Shown: positions 1 through 8,913, counted from the stretch's first letter. The stretch is DNA of 13,523 nt from Pelagibius sp041565695 (GCA_041565695.1 JBFGUI010000093.1:1-13523), one strand, 5' to 3'. Notes: generated from the sequence alone by a model not told the origin. Made by a program: numbers and translations.

Positions 1-1940
<1,940 letters not shown>

Positions 1941-1952
1941 GCCCTGCCCCTC

Positions 1953-3692
1953 CTACTTCCGTTTGTTCTTCGCGCCGTCGCCGCCTTCCGGGTCGGTGTC
2001 GGCAAGTGTGTCCAGGCGCGCGTAGTTGTCCTTGCGAAACTCGTTCATGACCCGGTTCACATCATCGGTACTGACGCCGACGGCGGACAAGAGGATTCCG
2101 CCGATCTGCAGGCTGGCCTCGACGGTTTCCGGCACCACCGCGGCGGCGCCCTCGTGTTCCAGCTGGTGGGCGTGGCTCATGTCGTGGGAGCGCACGAAGA
2201 CCGGCAGTCCCGGCATGCGCCGATGCAGGGCCACAACCGCCTGACTGGCCTGCTGTGCCTTGTCGATGGTGATCACCGCCGCCTTGGCCCGTTCGATCCC
2301 GGCCGCCTCCAGCACGTCGACGCGGCTGGCGTCGCCGTAGTAGAGCGGCAGGCCGGTCGCCCGCCCGTGGGCGACCCTTGCGTGGTCGAGGTCGAGGGCG
2401 ACATAGGGCACGCCGCAGGCCGACAGCACCCGGGCAACCGTCTGTCCAACGCGGCCGAAGCCGGCGATGATGACGTGCTCGGCAAAGCCCGCCGACTCCT
2501 CCTTCAGCGGCGCCAGACCGGGGCTGGGCTTCGGCGTGGCCAGCCGCGACAGGTGCCGGCCGAGCCAGTCCATCGCCGGGGTCGCGGCCATGGAGAGGGC
2601 GATCAGGGCGAGGACCAGTTGACCGAAATCGAGGTCCATGAAGCCCCTCAGCATGGCGCCGCCGACCAGCACGAAGCCGAACTCGCCCCCCTGGGAGAGC
2701 AGTGGACCGACCCGGAGCGCGACATCCTTCGGCAGGCGGAACAGCAGGCAGAGGCCGGCGATCAGCAGGCTCTTCAGGAAAAGTAGGGCCGCGACGAGGA
2801 GAAGCAGCAGCAGCCACTCGCTGGCCACCAAGCCCAGATCGATGGACATGCCGACCGCCATGAAGAACAGCCCGAGCAGCAGCCCCTTGAAGGGGCGGAT
2901 ATCGGCTTCGACCTGGTGGCGGTACTCGGTTTCCGACAGCAACAGCCCGGCGAGGAAGGCACCGAGCGCCATGGAGATGCCCGCCTGCGCCATCAGCCAG
3001 CCCGCGCCCAGCACCACCAGCAGGGTGACGGCGACGAACAGCTCCTGCAGGCGGCTTGCAGCGATGACGCGGTAGAGCGGACGCAGCACCCGGCGGCCGA
3101 TGACCACCGCGGCCACGACCACCACGATGGCTTTCACCGCTGCAAGGCCGACCGCCCCCGCCAACGAGGCGCCCGGCTCCCCCAGGAGCGGCATGAGCGC
3201 GAGCAGCGGCACGATGGCCAGGTCTTGAAACAGCAGGATGGAGAAAGAGACGCGGCCGTAGCGGGTGATCATTTCGCCCCTCTCGACCAGCATCTGAACC
3301 ACGAAGGCCGTCGAGGACAGCGCGAGCCCGCCGCCAACCACAAGCGCCGTCTCCACCGTCTCGCCGGCGGCGTAGACTATCCCGCCGATCAGCATCGCGG
3401 TCACCACGACCTGCGCCGCGCCGAGCCCGAAGACATAGTGGCGCATCAGCTTCAGCCGCTCGATCGACAGCTCGAGGCCGATGGTGAACAGCAGGAAGAT
3501 CACCCCGAGGTCGGCCAGCAGCAGGACGCTGTCCGGATCCTGGATCAGGCCGAGGGCGTGGGGACCGACCAGCACGCCGGCCGCGAGGTAGCCGAGGACA
3601 GAACTCGACTTGAACCAGCGGAACAGCGGAACGATTAAGACCGCAGCGACCAGGAAGACCAGGACCTCTTCGAGGTGGGCCGGACCGTGCAT
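1953..3692 (-). CDS. CPA2-family monovalent cation:proton antiporter with RCK/TrkA-N domain (KefB/KefC-like)
   Basis: Inner-membrane K+(or Na+)/H+ exchange. The 579-aa protein has about twelve hydrophobic segments in residues 8-380. They include the family stretch VLGYLAAGVLVGPHALGL (33-50) and the FQD motif with Asp157, which in CPA2 exchangers contributes to ion binding. A cytoplasmic RCK domain follows: HVIIAGFGRVGQ (406-417) is the GxGxxG nucleotide-binding loop, with an acidic end of beta-2 at LDLD (433-436) and YYGDAS (451-456). A charged tail ends in KNKRK. Length fits Kef/YbaL-type proteins. KefC gating in Escherichia coli depends on glutathione adducts; whether that holds here cannot be read from the sequence. 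The gene lies 15 bases after the channel gene and 12 bases before mccA, so it is embedded in the leucine operon. Ion specificity is unproven. Confidence 0.9.
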   Translation of the reverse strand: MHGPAHLEEVLVFLVAAVLIVPLFRWFKSSSVLGYLAAGVLVGPHALGLIQDPDSVLLLADLGVIFLLFTIGLELSIERLKLMRHYVFGLGAAQVVVTAMLIGGIVYAAGETVETALVVGGGLALSSTAFVVQMLVERGEMITRYGRVSFSILLFQDLAIVPLLALMPLLGEPGASLAGAVGLAAVKAIVVVVAAVVIGRRVLRPLYRVIAASRLQELFVAVTLLVVLGAGWLMAQAGISMALGAFLAGLLLSETEYRHQVEADIRPFKGLLLGLFFMAVGMSIDLGLVASEWLLLLLLVAALLFLKSLLIAGLCLLFRLPKDVALRVGPLLSQGGEFGFVLVGGAMLRGFMDLDFGQLVLALIALSMAATPAMDWLGRHLSRLATPKPSPGLAPLKEESAGFAEHVIIAGFGRVGQTVARVLSACGVPYVALDLDHARVAHGRATGLPLYYGDASRVDVLEAAGIERAKAAVITIDKAQQASQAVVALHRRMPGLPVFVRSHDMSHAHQLEHEGAAAVVPETVEASLQIGGILLSAVGVSTDDVNRVMNEFRKDNYARLDTLADTDPEGGDGAKNKRK

Positions 3693-3707
3693 GGCGCCCC
3701 CCGCGCC
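3693..3707 (-). promoter_or_regulatory. Perfect 5-5-5 hairpin filling the channel-antiporter gap, loop carries the G-rich ribosome site
   Basis: On the transcribed strand the entire 15-base gap between the TGA of the channel gene and the ATG of the antiporter reads GGCGC-GGGGG-GCGCC. It is a perfect inverted repeat whose loop is the only Shine-Dalgarno-like sequence for the antiporter. It may make antiporter translation depend on ribosomes finishing the channel gene. The repeat is seen directly; the regulatory role is inference. Confidence 0.35.
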
Positions 3708-4640
3708 TCAGTGCCGGCCGTGGCGGCGCTGGTCGCGCCAGTCGCGCTCACGCGCATAGCGCAGCACCTCGGAAAAACCGAAGATAATCAGCCACACGCC
3801 GATAATGATCTGCAACGAAGCGATGGCCCGCACCAGGGAGCTGGCGGGCACCAGATCGCCGTAGCCGACCGTGCTGAGAGTGATGATCGAGAAGTACAAC
3901 GCTTCCAGAAAGGTGAGTTCCCGCGCGACCCCTGAGACGACGAAGTGCGGACCGGGAATAAGCCGCTCGATGATGCGGTAGAAGCTGCCGAAGACCACCA
4001 CCACGAAGGAGTAATAGGTGAAGAAGGCCAGAGTCGGCGCCAGCAGCGCGGAGGTCTGGTCGAAGAACTCCTCGAACAGCAGACCGGTTTCCAGCAGAAA
4101 GGCGGTGACGTCGCGACTGACCGCAAAGACGACAATGGCGATCAGGGTCATGCTGAGCATCAAAAGGATGCTGATGGTCTCCGCCTCATAGTCGAGATGC
4201 GGCAGCAGAAACGTCGCGAGCCCGACAGCAAAGACCGGCACCAGCCAGAAAAACAGGCGCGGCGCATAGTGCACGCGGCTGTCGGCCTCGTGACGCACCA
4301 GCCGGTGGATCTCCCGGCGCCGCAGCCACACGCCGGCGATGAAGGCGGCGATGGGCAGCACGAAGGCGATCCTGATCGACCAGTCGGATGCGACGGGAAA
4401 GCTGGATTCCACGAAGAAAATGTAAAGACAGGCGTAGATCGACAGGAAGTTGGCCAGGGCGATGGTCGTGAAGTGGCTGCCCGGAAAGAGCCAGTAGAAC
4501 AGCGTTACGCTCAGCGCGACCGCGGCCAGCATGACGACGAAAAACAGCCCGAGGGTGTCGGAAACCGCCACGGACACCAGAACATAGAGCCCCAGAGTCA
4601 GGGTGAGGCCGGGCAGCCAGTAGCGGTCGGGCCTCGCCAT
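3708..4640 (-). CDS. Potassium-channel-family membrane protein (Ion_trans_2 pore, TVGYGD filter)
   Basis: Inner-membrane cation channel, most likely K+-selective. The last quarter of the 310-aa protein holds a classic two-helix pore: an outer helix (about 199-226), a pore helix in ALYFSIITL (247-255), the selectivity filter TVGYGD (257-262), and an inner helix (about 270-290). It then stops after a short charged tail (RYARERDWRDQRRHGRH). Six or so further hydrophobic segments precede the pore (about 10-27, 30-50, 57-78, 88-106, 127-147, 155-175). None has the regularly spaced arginines of a voltage sensor. No RCK or cyclic-nucleotide domain is present. The ATG is 5 bases after the liuC stop, and its GGAGGAG ribosome site lies in the last codons of liuC, which implies translational coupling. 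The extra N-terminal membrane region is not one I can assign to a known family. Confidence 0.85.
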   Translation of the reverse strand: MARPDRYWLPGLTLTLGLYVLVSVAVSDTLGLFFVVMLAAVALSVTLFYWLFPGSHFTTIALANFLSIYACLYIFFVESSFPVASDWSIRIAFVLPIAAFIAGVWLRRREIHRLVRHEADSRVHYAPRLFFWLVPVFAVGLATFLLPHLDYEAETISILLMLSMTLIAIVVFAVSRDVTAFLLETGLLFEEFFDQTSALLAPTLAFFTYYSFVVVVFGSFYRIIERLIPGPHFVVSGVARELTFLEALYFSIITLSTVGYGDLVPASSLVRAIASLQIIIGVWLIIFGFSEVLRYARERDWRDQRRHGRH

Positions 4641-4645
4641 CGCAG

Positions 4646-5440
4646 TTACTCCTCCCGCCAGTTCGGCCTGCGTTTTTCCAGAAAGGCCAGGATGCCCTCG
4701 CGCCCTTCTTCGGACGCACGCAACTCGGCAATGCGGCTGGCGGTATCTTCGACGAGGTTGTCGTCGGACAGCGCCCGGTGGGAAACCGCGAAGATCAGGT
4801 CCTTCGCGGCGCGCTGGGCGGCCGGCCCGCCCTCCAGGAGCGCATCGATGACCTGTCGCCCGCGCACCTCCAGCGCGCGGCGGTCGACGACTTCGTGCAC
4901 CAGGCCGAGGCGTTCGGCCTCCCAGGCCGAGAAGGGCTCCGCCGTCATGAAATAGCGCCGCGCGGCGGACTCGCCGATCTTCGCGACCACGTAGGGGCTG
5001 ATCACCGCGGGTATCAGGCCGAGCTTCACCTCGGACAGGCAGAACTTGGCCTCTTCGACCGCAAGCACGACGTCGCAGCAGGCAATCAGACCGACGCCGC
5101 CCCCGTATGCCGCCCCCTGAACGAGGGCGAGCGTCGGCTTGGCCAGGCCGTTCAGGGTCCGCATGAGGCGCGCCAGGCGCCGGGCGTCGTCGACGTTCTC
5201 GGCCCGGCTGTAGCCGGCCATGGACTTCATCCAGTTGAGGTCCGCCCCGGCGGAGAAGCTGCGCCCCTGGGCCGCCAGGACCACGGCCCTGACCCTATCG
5301 TCCTGGCCGATGCCGTCGAGCGCCGCGGTGAGTTCGGCGATGAGAACCTCGTTGAAGGCGTTGTGCACCTCTTCGCGAGTAAGGGTAATTCGTGCAATGC
5401 CGCGCTTGTCGATCTCCTGCACGAAAAGCGGATAGGTCAT
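4646..5440 (-). CDS. liuC: Methylglutaconyl-CoA hydratase (crotonase superfamily, LiuC type)
   Basis: Hydrates 3-methylglutaconyl-CoA to HMG-CoA, the step after MCC in leucine degradation. The 264-aa protein has crotonase hallmarks: oxyanion-hole segment FSAGADLNWM (62-71), the second loop AYGGGVGL (111-118), and Glu137 in SEVKLGLIPAVISPYV, matching a catalytic glutamate. Where canonical enoyl-CoA hydratase has its other glutamate (GGGxEL) this protein has Val117, as I recall for bacterial LiuC proteins, so it is probably not decay. I start at the ATG at 5440, 4 bases after the TAG of mccB, because MTYPLF gives the family's normal N-terminus. A possible start at 5488 would add 16 unrelated residues (MRRPKQHVLAF...) read from the mccB overlap. 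No strong ribosome site is visible, consistent with coupling to mccB. A general enoyl-CoA hydratase is the alternative. Confidence 0.88.
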   Translation of the reverse strand: MTYPLFVQEIDKRGIARITLTREEVHNAFNEVLIAELTAALDGIGQDDRVRAVVLAAQGRSFSAGADLNWMKSMAGYSRAENVDDARRLARLMRTLNGLAKPTLALVQGAAYGGGVGLIACCDVVLAVEEAKFCLSEVKLGLIPAVISPYVVAKIGESAARRYFMTAEPFSAWEAERLGLVHEVVDRRALEVRGRQVIDALLEGGPAAQRAAKDLIFAVSHRALSDDNLVEDTASRIAELRASEEGREGILAFLEKRRPNWREE

Positions 5441-5444
5441 GCTG

Positions 5445-7052
5445 CTACATCCGGAAAATGCCAAAACGTGTTGCTTCGGGCGGCGCATTCAGCGCCGCCG
5501 AGATTCCCAGCCCCAGGGTCATGCGCGTGTCCAGCGGATCGATGATACCATCATCCCACAGCCGCGCCGTCGCATAGTAGGGATGCCCCTGCGCTTCGTA
5601 CTGCGCGCGGACCGGGGCCTTGAACCGCTCCTCCTCGTCGGCCGGCCAGTCCTGCCCCTTGGCGGCAAGACTGTCGCGGCGCACGGTCGCCAGGACGTTG
5701 GCCGCCTGCTCGCCGCCCATCACCGAAATGCGCGCGTTGGGCCACATCCAGAGAAAACGGGGGCTGTAGGCCCGCCCGCACATGCCGTAGTTGCCGGCGC
5801 CGAAACTGCCGCCGATGATGACCGTGAATTTCGGCACCTTCGCGCAGGCCACGGCGGTGACCAGCTTGGCGCCGTCCTTTGCGATACCGCCGGCCTCGTA
5901 CTTGCGGCCGACCATGAAGCCGGTGATGTTCTGCAGGAAGACCAGCGGCACGCCGCGCTGGACGCAGAGCTCGATGAAGTGCGCGCCCTTGACGGCTGAC
6001 TCCGAAAACAGAATGCCGTTGTTGGCGAGGATTCCCACCGGATAGCCCCAGAGGCGCGCGAAGCCGCAGACCAGGGTCTGGCCGTAGAGCGCCTTGAATT
6101 CGTCCAACTCGCTGCCGTCGACCAGGCGCGCAATGACTTCGCGCACATCGTAGGGCCGCCGCAGGTCGTGCGGCACCAGGCCATAGAGCTCGGCCGGGTC
6201 GTAGTGCGGCGCACCGGGCTCCTGGGCATCAAGCCTGGCCGGCTTGCGATGATTGAGGTTGGCGACGATGCGCCTGGCAATGGACAGCGCGTGGGCATCG
6301 TTTTCGGCATAGTGGTCGGCAACACCGGAGGTGCGGGTATGCACGTCGGCGCCGCCGAGATCCTCTGCGCTCACCACCTCGCCGGTGGCCGCCTTCACCA
6401 GAGGCGGGCCGCCCAGGAAGATCGTGCCCTGCCCCTTGACGATGATGCTCTCGTCGGCCATGGCCGGCACATAGGCCCCGCCGGCGGTGCAGGAGCCCAT
6501 GACCACGGCGATCTGGGGGATGCCCTTGGCGGACATGTTGGCCTGGTTGAAGAAGATGCGGCCGAAGTGATCGCGGTCGGGAAACACCTCGTCCTGGTTC
6601 GGCAGGTTGGCGCCGCCGGAATCAACCAGGTAGATGCACGGCAGGTGGTTCTGCTCGGCGATCTCCTGGGCGCGCAAATGCTTCTTCACGGTGATGGGAT
6701 AGTAGGTGCCGCCCTTCACCGTGGCGTCGTTGGCGACGATCACGCACTCGCGGCCCGAAACACGCCCGATCCCCGTGATCAGCCCGGCCGCCGGTACTTC
6801 GTCGCCGTAGAGCCCGGTCGCCGCCAGCTGCGAGAGCTCGAGAAAAGGCGATCCGCTGTCCAGCAGGCAGCGCACCCGCTCGCGCGGCAGCAGCTTGCCG
6901 CGGCCGAGATGCCGCTCGCGCGCCGCCTCCCCGCCGCCCAGCTTGATCTTCTCGACCCGCGCGCGCAGGTCGTCCACCAGAGCCTGGTTCACGCGCCGGT
7001 TCTCCGCATAGTCCGGGTCGCGTGTGTTGGCTTTGCTAGGAATCAGCGGCAT
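5445..7052 (-). CDS. mccB/liuB: Methylcrotonyl-CoA carboxylase carboxyltransferase (beta) subunit
   Basis: Transfers carboxyl from carboxybiotin to 3-methylcrotonyl-CoA; forms the holoenzyme with the biotin-carrying subunit at the far end of the operon. The 535-aa protein matches the family length. It shows the N-terminal CoA-binding half with DSGGANLPNQDEVFPDRDHFGRIF and GSCTAGGAYVPAM (186-198), and the C-terminal half with GGSFGAGNYGMCGRAY (414-429) and VMGGEQAANVL. The glycine pairs supply oxyanion holes in this superfamily. The conserved stretches are characteristic of MCC beta rather than PccB or AccD. I chose ATG 7052 (MPLIPSK) because it gives the usual 535 residues; an in-frame TTG at 7103 would add 17 residues without family likeness. 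Neither start has a good Shine-Dalgarno. It is the first gene of the minus-strand operon. Isovaleryl-CoA dehydrogenase, often the gene before it, is absent. Confidence 0.93.
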   Translation of the reverse strand: MPLIPSKANTRDPDYAENRRVNQALVDDLRARVEKIKLGGGEAARERHLGRGKLLPRERVRCLLDSGSPFLELSQLAATGLYGDEVPAAGLITGIGRVSGRECVIVANDATVKGGTYYPITVKKHLRAQEIAEQNHLPCIYLVDSGGANLPNQDEVFPDRDHFGRIFFNQANMSAKGIPQIAVVMGSCTAGGAYVPAMADESIIVKGQGTIFLGGPPLVKAATGEVVSAEDLGGADVHTRTSGVADHYAENDAHALSIARRIVANLNHRKPARLDAQEPGAPHYDPAELYGLVPHDLRRPYDVREVIARLVDGSELDEFKALYGQTLVCGFARLWGYPVGILANNGILFSESAVKGAHFIELCVQRGVPLVFLQNITGFMVGRKYEAGGIAKDGAKLVTAVACAKVPKFTVIIGGSFGAGNYGMCGRAYSPRFLWMWPNARISVMGGEQAANVLATVRRDSLAAKGQDWPADEEERFKAPVRAQYEAQGHPYYATARLWDDGIIDPLDTRMTLGLGISAALNAPPEATRFGIFRM

Positions 7053-7259
7053 GGGGTCGGTCGAATCGGCAGCGCAGGGGTCGCATCCAGTTTGGTCAGG
7101 CAAACGAAGGCAGCAAGCAAAATCCTCAGGTACAGCGAGCCCGTCGGCGCCTGCGGCCTTGCCGGGCCCGCACCATCCTGCCCAAGGGCTTACCCAAATT
7201 TAACCAATGGCTGCCTAGCTTGCCTGCTCTGGGGCTCATCCCCGGGAAGGAGCGAAGCT
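7053..7259. promoter_or_regulatory. Divergent intergenic region between mccB and the 114-aa gene
   Basis: The 207-base spacer must hold the promoter of the leucine operon (minus) and that of the 114-aa gene (plus). An AT-rich island CCAAATTTAACCAA (about 7194-7207) stands out in otherwise GC-rich DNA, and its reverse complement contains TAAATT, a weak -10 match. No convincing -35/-10 pair was found on either strand. I saw no clear palindrome that could be called a LiuR-type operator. Confidence 0.3.
7231..7252 (+). promoter_or_regulatory. Leader hairpin and ribosome-binding site of the 114-aa gene
   Basis: GGGG-CTCAT-CCCC (7231-7243) can fold into a short GC hairpin, extendable by a G-U and a C-G pair. 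Three bases after it comes AAGGAG (7247-7252), 7 bases before the ATG at 7260. The ribosome site is strong and fixes the start. Whether the hairpin affects translation is unknown. Confidence 0.45.
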
Positions 7260-7604
7260 ATGCCCTATGTGGCCAGAGACGATCAAGGGCACATCATCGA
7301 CGTTCAGGAGCGCGAGACGGAGGCCGCCTACGAGCAGGTCGCCCTCGACGATCCGGAACTGGTGTCCTATCTCAGCAATGGCCTAGGGCAGGCGGAAATC
7401 CAGGCAGAGCTGGAGGCTTCGGACTTCGAGTTCATCCGCGTCATCGAGGACGTGATCACCGTGCTCATCGACAAGCGGGTCTTCATGCTGACCGACCTGC
7501 CGCCCGCCGCCCAGGAGAAGCTCGCACGGCGCTACCACCTGCGCAGCAAGCTCACGGACCTCGGCAGCATCATCGCCGACCACGAAGACATCATGCTGCC
7601 CTGA
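7260..7604 (+). CDS. Conserved protein of unknown function ('tryptophan synthase beta-like' family)
   Basis: 114 residues, soluble, acidic, with no signal peptide or membrane segment. It begins MPYVARDDQGHI and contains the helical stretch FEFIRVIEDVITVLIDKRVFMLTDLPPAAQEKLARRY (about residues 59-95). This resembles from memory a small proteobacterial family that databases often name 'tryptophan synthase subunit beta-like'. Nothing in it resembles the PLP fold of TrpB, and at this length it cannot be that enzyme, so the name should not be read as a function. AAGGAG 7 bases upstream supports the start. It is divergent from the leucine operon and lies 99 bases before the RHH gene on the same strand. 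No motif reveals a reaction. Function unknown. Confidence 0.75.
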   Translation: MPYVARDDQGHIIDVQERETEAAYEQVALDDPELVSYLSNGLGQAEIQAELEASDFEFIRVIEDVITVLIDKRVFMLTDLPPAAQEKLARRYHLRSKLTDLGSIIADHEDIMLP

Positions 7605-7635
7605 GCGGGCCGCGCGGTGCCAGCGCCCTCGAGGG

Positions 7636-7664
7636 TTGCGACGAAGCCTACAATTATGTATGAG
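7636..7664 (+). promoter_or_regulatory. Candidate sigma70-type promoter for the RHH/PAS-like gene
   Basis: TTGCGA (7636-7641), a 17-base spacer and TATGAG (7659-7664): 4 of 6 matches to each consensus hexamer with ideal spacing. It lies in the AT-richest part of this spacer, about 40 bases before the ATG. Prediction by eye only. Confidence 0.35.
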
Positions 7665-7703
7665 TAGCGCTTCCGCATCACCCGGGAGAACGGATCCGCT
7701 GCC

Positions 7704-8366
7704 ATGCAAGTCACAGCGCCGCCGAGCTTTCTGAACCAGGCGCCCAAGCCCCGGATCGTCCAGTACCGTAACAAGCGCTATTCCGTCCGCCTCGAGCCGA
7801 TCTACTGGCAGACCCTGGAGGTGCTGGCGGACCGCCACCGCAAGCGCCTGGGGCGCTTCGTGGCGGAGCTGGCGGACAACTACGAGGGCCCGAACTTCTC
7901 CTCCTACCTGCGCGTCTTCTGCATGCTGGAGGGCGAGCAGGCCCTGGCCCGCGAGACCCTGGGACCGACGCACCACGGCCTGCTGGACGTAGTCACCTAC
8001 TGCCCCAACCCGGGGCTCATCCTGTCCCGCTACCGCACGGTAATCGCCTACAACAGCGCTTTCGGGGAGTGGCTGGGCCCGGCCGACGTGGCGGTGGTCG
8101 GCGCCGAACTGACGACCCTGGTGCAGGTGCGCACCCGCCGCTCCCTGAACGATGTCTGGCAAGACCTGGTCAGCGGCCGCGAACCGACGGCCGATGCCAA
8201 GCTGCTGTTCGTCGCGCCGGGACGCGTGAATGCCGCTCAGGCGACGATCCTCGCGCTGCGCTCACAGGCCTATCAGGAATTCTATGCGGTGATGTGGCTG
8301 TCGCCGCAGTCGCGCCGTGTCGGCACCAGCGGCAGCAACGCACCCCCGCCGCGGCTTCCCACCTAG
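7704..8366 (+). CDS. Ribbon-helix-helix protein with a possible PAS-like C-terminal half
   Basis: 220 residues. Residues 17-75 (RIVQYRNKRYSVRLEPIYW... to SSYLRVFCM) match the alphaproteobacterial RHH_4-type ribbon-helix-helix pattern: a beta strand with KRYSVRLEP, a helix around WQTLEVLADRHRKRLGRFVAEL, and the late NFSSYLRVF element. The fold usually binds DNA as a dimer. Residues about 92-200 (DVVTYCPNPGLILSRYRTVIAYNSAFGEWLG... to FYAVMWLS) have the strand-helix-strand spacing and the 'xxxxNxAFxxWLG' feel of a PAS sensor. This second assignment is tentative. The ATG has only a weak upstream GGGAG at a long distance, and no other in-frame start follows the upstream TAG, so ATG 7704 is the best choice. 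It converges with the acidic 134-aa gene (26 bases apart), and no terminator is visible between them. Ligand and target genes are unknown. Confidence 0.7.
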   Translation: MQVTAPPSFLNQAPKPRIVQYRNKRYSVRLEPIYWQTLEVLADRHRKRLGRFVAELADNYEGPNFSSYLRVFCMLEGEQALARETLGPTHHGLLDVVTYCPNPGLILSRYRTVIAYNSAFGEWLGPADVAVVGAELTTLVQVRTRRSLNDVWQDLVSGREPTADAKLLFVAPGRVNAAQATILALRSQAYQEFYAVMWLSPQSRRVGTSGSNAPPPRLPT

Positions 8367-8392
8367 CGGCCCGCCGTTCGCGCAAAGGAAGG

Positions 8393-8797
8393 TCAGGCGG
8401 CGTTCGGGTCGTTGATGATCAGGATGTCGCTGGCGCTGTAGACCGTCAACCCGCCTTCGAAACTGTAGAAGTGCAGGCCCGTGACGTCGACGCCGGAAGC
8501 GGTGACGTGCGGGTCGGCGATGCCGACGCGGGTCAGGCTCTCGTGCGTGAGGATGTTAACCGACACGTCCTCACCCATGAACAACACCACCTCGCCGGAG
8601 GAATCCGGCAAGAGGTCGTCCAGTTCCAGCACAACGGAGTCGGAATCCGGATCATCAGCGGGCGAAGGCGCGCCCGGCTCCACAATCACAAGCGGCAGCT
8701 TGTCGTTGTCGACACCAAGATGCAGGACCTCCTCGCCAGCAGCTTGTGCACTCACCGGCGCTTGCGGCAGGTCCAGATCCGTCTTCTCGTTACTCAT
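8393..8797 (-). CDS. Small, highly acidic protein of unknown function near type I secretion genes
   Basis: 134 residues. I count about 25 Asp/Glu against 3 Lys/Arg, and there is no cysteine and no tryptophan. Residues 1-65 look disordered (Pro, Ala, Asp rich: PGAPSPADDPDSDS). Residues about 66-134 alternate hydrophobic and polar residues as in beta structure (EVVLFMGEDVSVNILTHES, GLHFYSFEGGLTVYSASDIL) and end in IINDPNAA. No signal peptide or membrane segment is present. I do not recognise a family. Very low pI, lack of cysteine and a hydrophobic-then-small C-terminus are typical of proteins exported by type I secretion, and tolC lies next upstream on the same strand, so a secreted substrate is one idea; a cytosolic accessory protein is another. 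The ATG lies close to GGACGA, a weak ribosome site. A terminator separates it from tolC, so it has its own promoter. Confidence 0.7.
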   Translation of the reverse strand: MSNEKTDLDLPQAPVSAQAAGEEVLHLGVDNDKLPLVIVEPGAPSPADDPDSDSVVLELDDLLPDSSGEVVLFMGEDVSVNILTHESLTRVGIADPHVTASGVDVTGLHFYSFEGGLTVYSASDILIINDPNAA

Positions 8798-8846
8798 TTT
8801 TTCGTCCGGCCACTACCCTGGCCGCAGATGTTGCATTCCTGCGCTC

Positions 8847-8875
8847 AACATAGAACCTTGTTGGCCAAAGAACAA
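8847..8875 (-). promoter_or_regulatory. Candidate promoter of the acidic 134-aa gene, overlapped by inverted repeats
   Basis: On the minus strand TTGTTC (8875-8870), a 17-base spacer and TATGTT (8852-8847) fit the sigma70 pattern (4 of 6 in each hexamer), about 50 bases before the ATG at 8797. Two inverted repeats overlap it: TTGTT-N8-AACAA (8858-8875) covers the -35, and ATGTTG-N12-CAACAT (8828-8851) covers the -10. That arrangement is typical of repressor operators, but no regulator is identified. Confidence 0.4.
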
Positions 8876-8913
8876 TATTTCTCCTGGCTCCAGGTGGGCA
8901 ATATAGGTACTGC

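Noticed and set aside
5441..5488. Upstream start for liuC at 5488
   Set aside because: It would add 16 residues overlapping the mccB end that do not look like the crotonase N-terminus; the ATG at 5440 directly after the mccB stop fits better.
7053..7103. TTG start at 7103 for mccB
   Set aside because: Gives a 17-residue Cys/Asp-rich extension not typical of the family and has no ribosome site; ATG 7052 yields the usual 535 residues.
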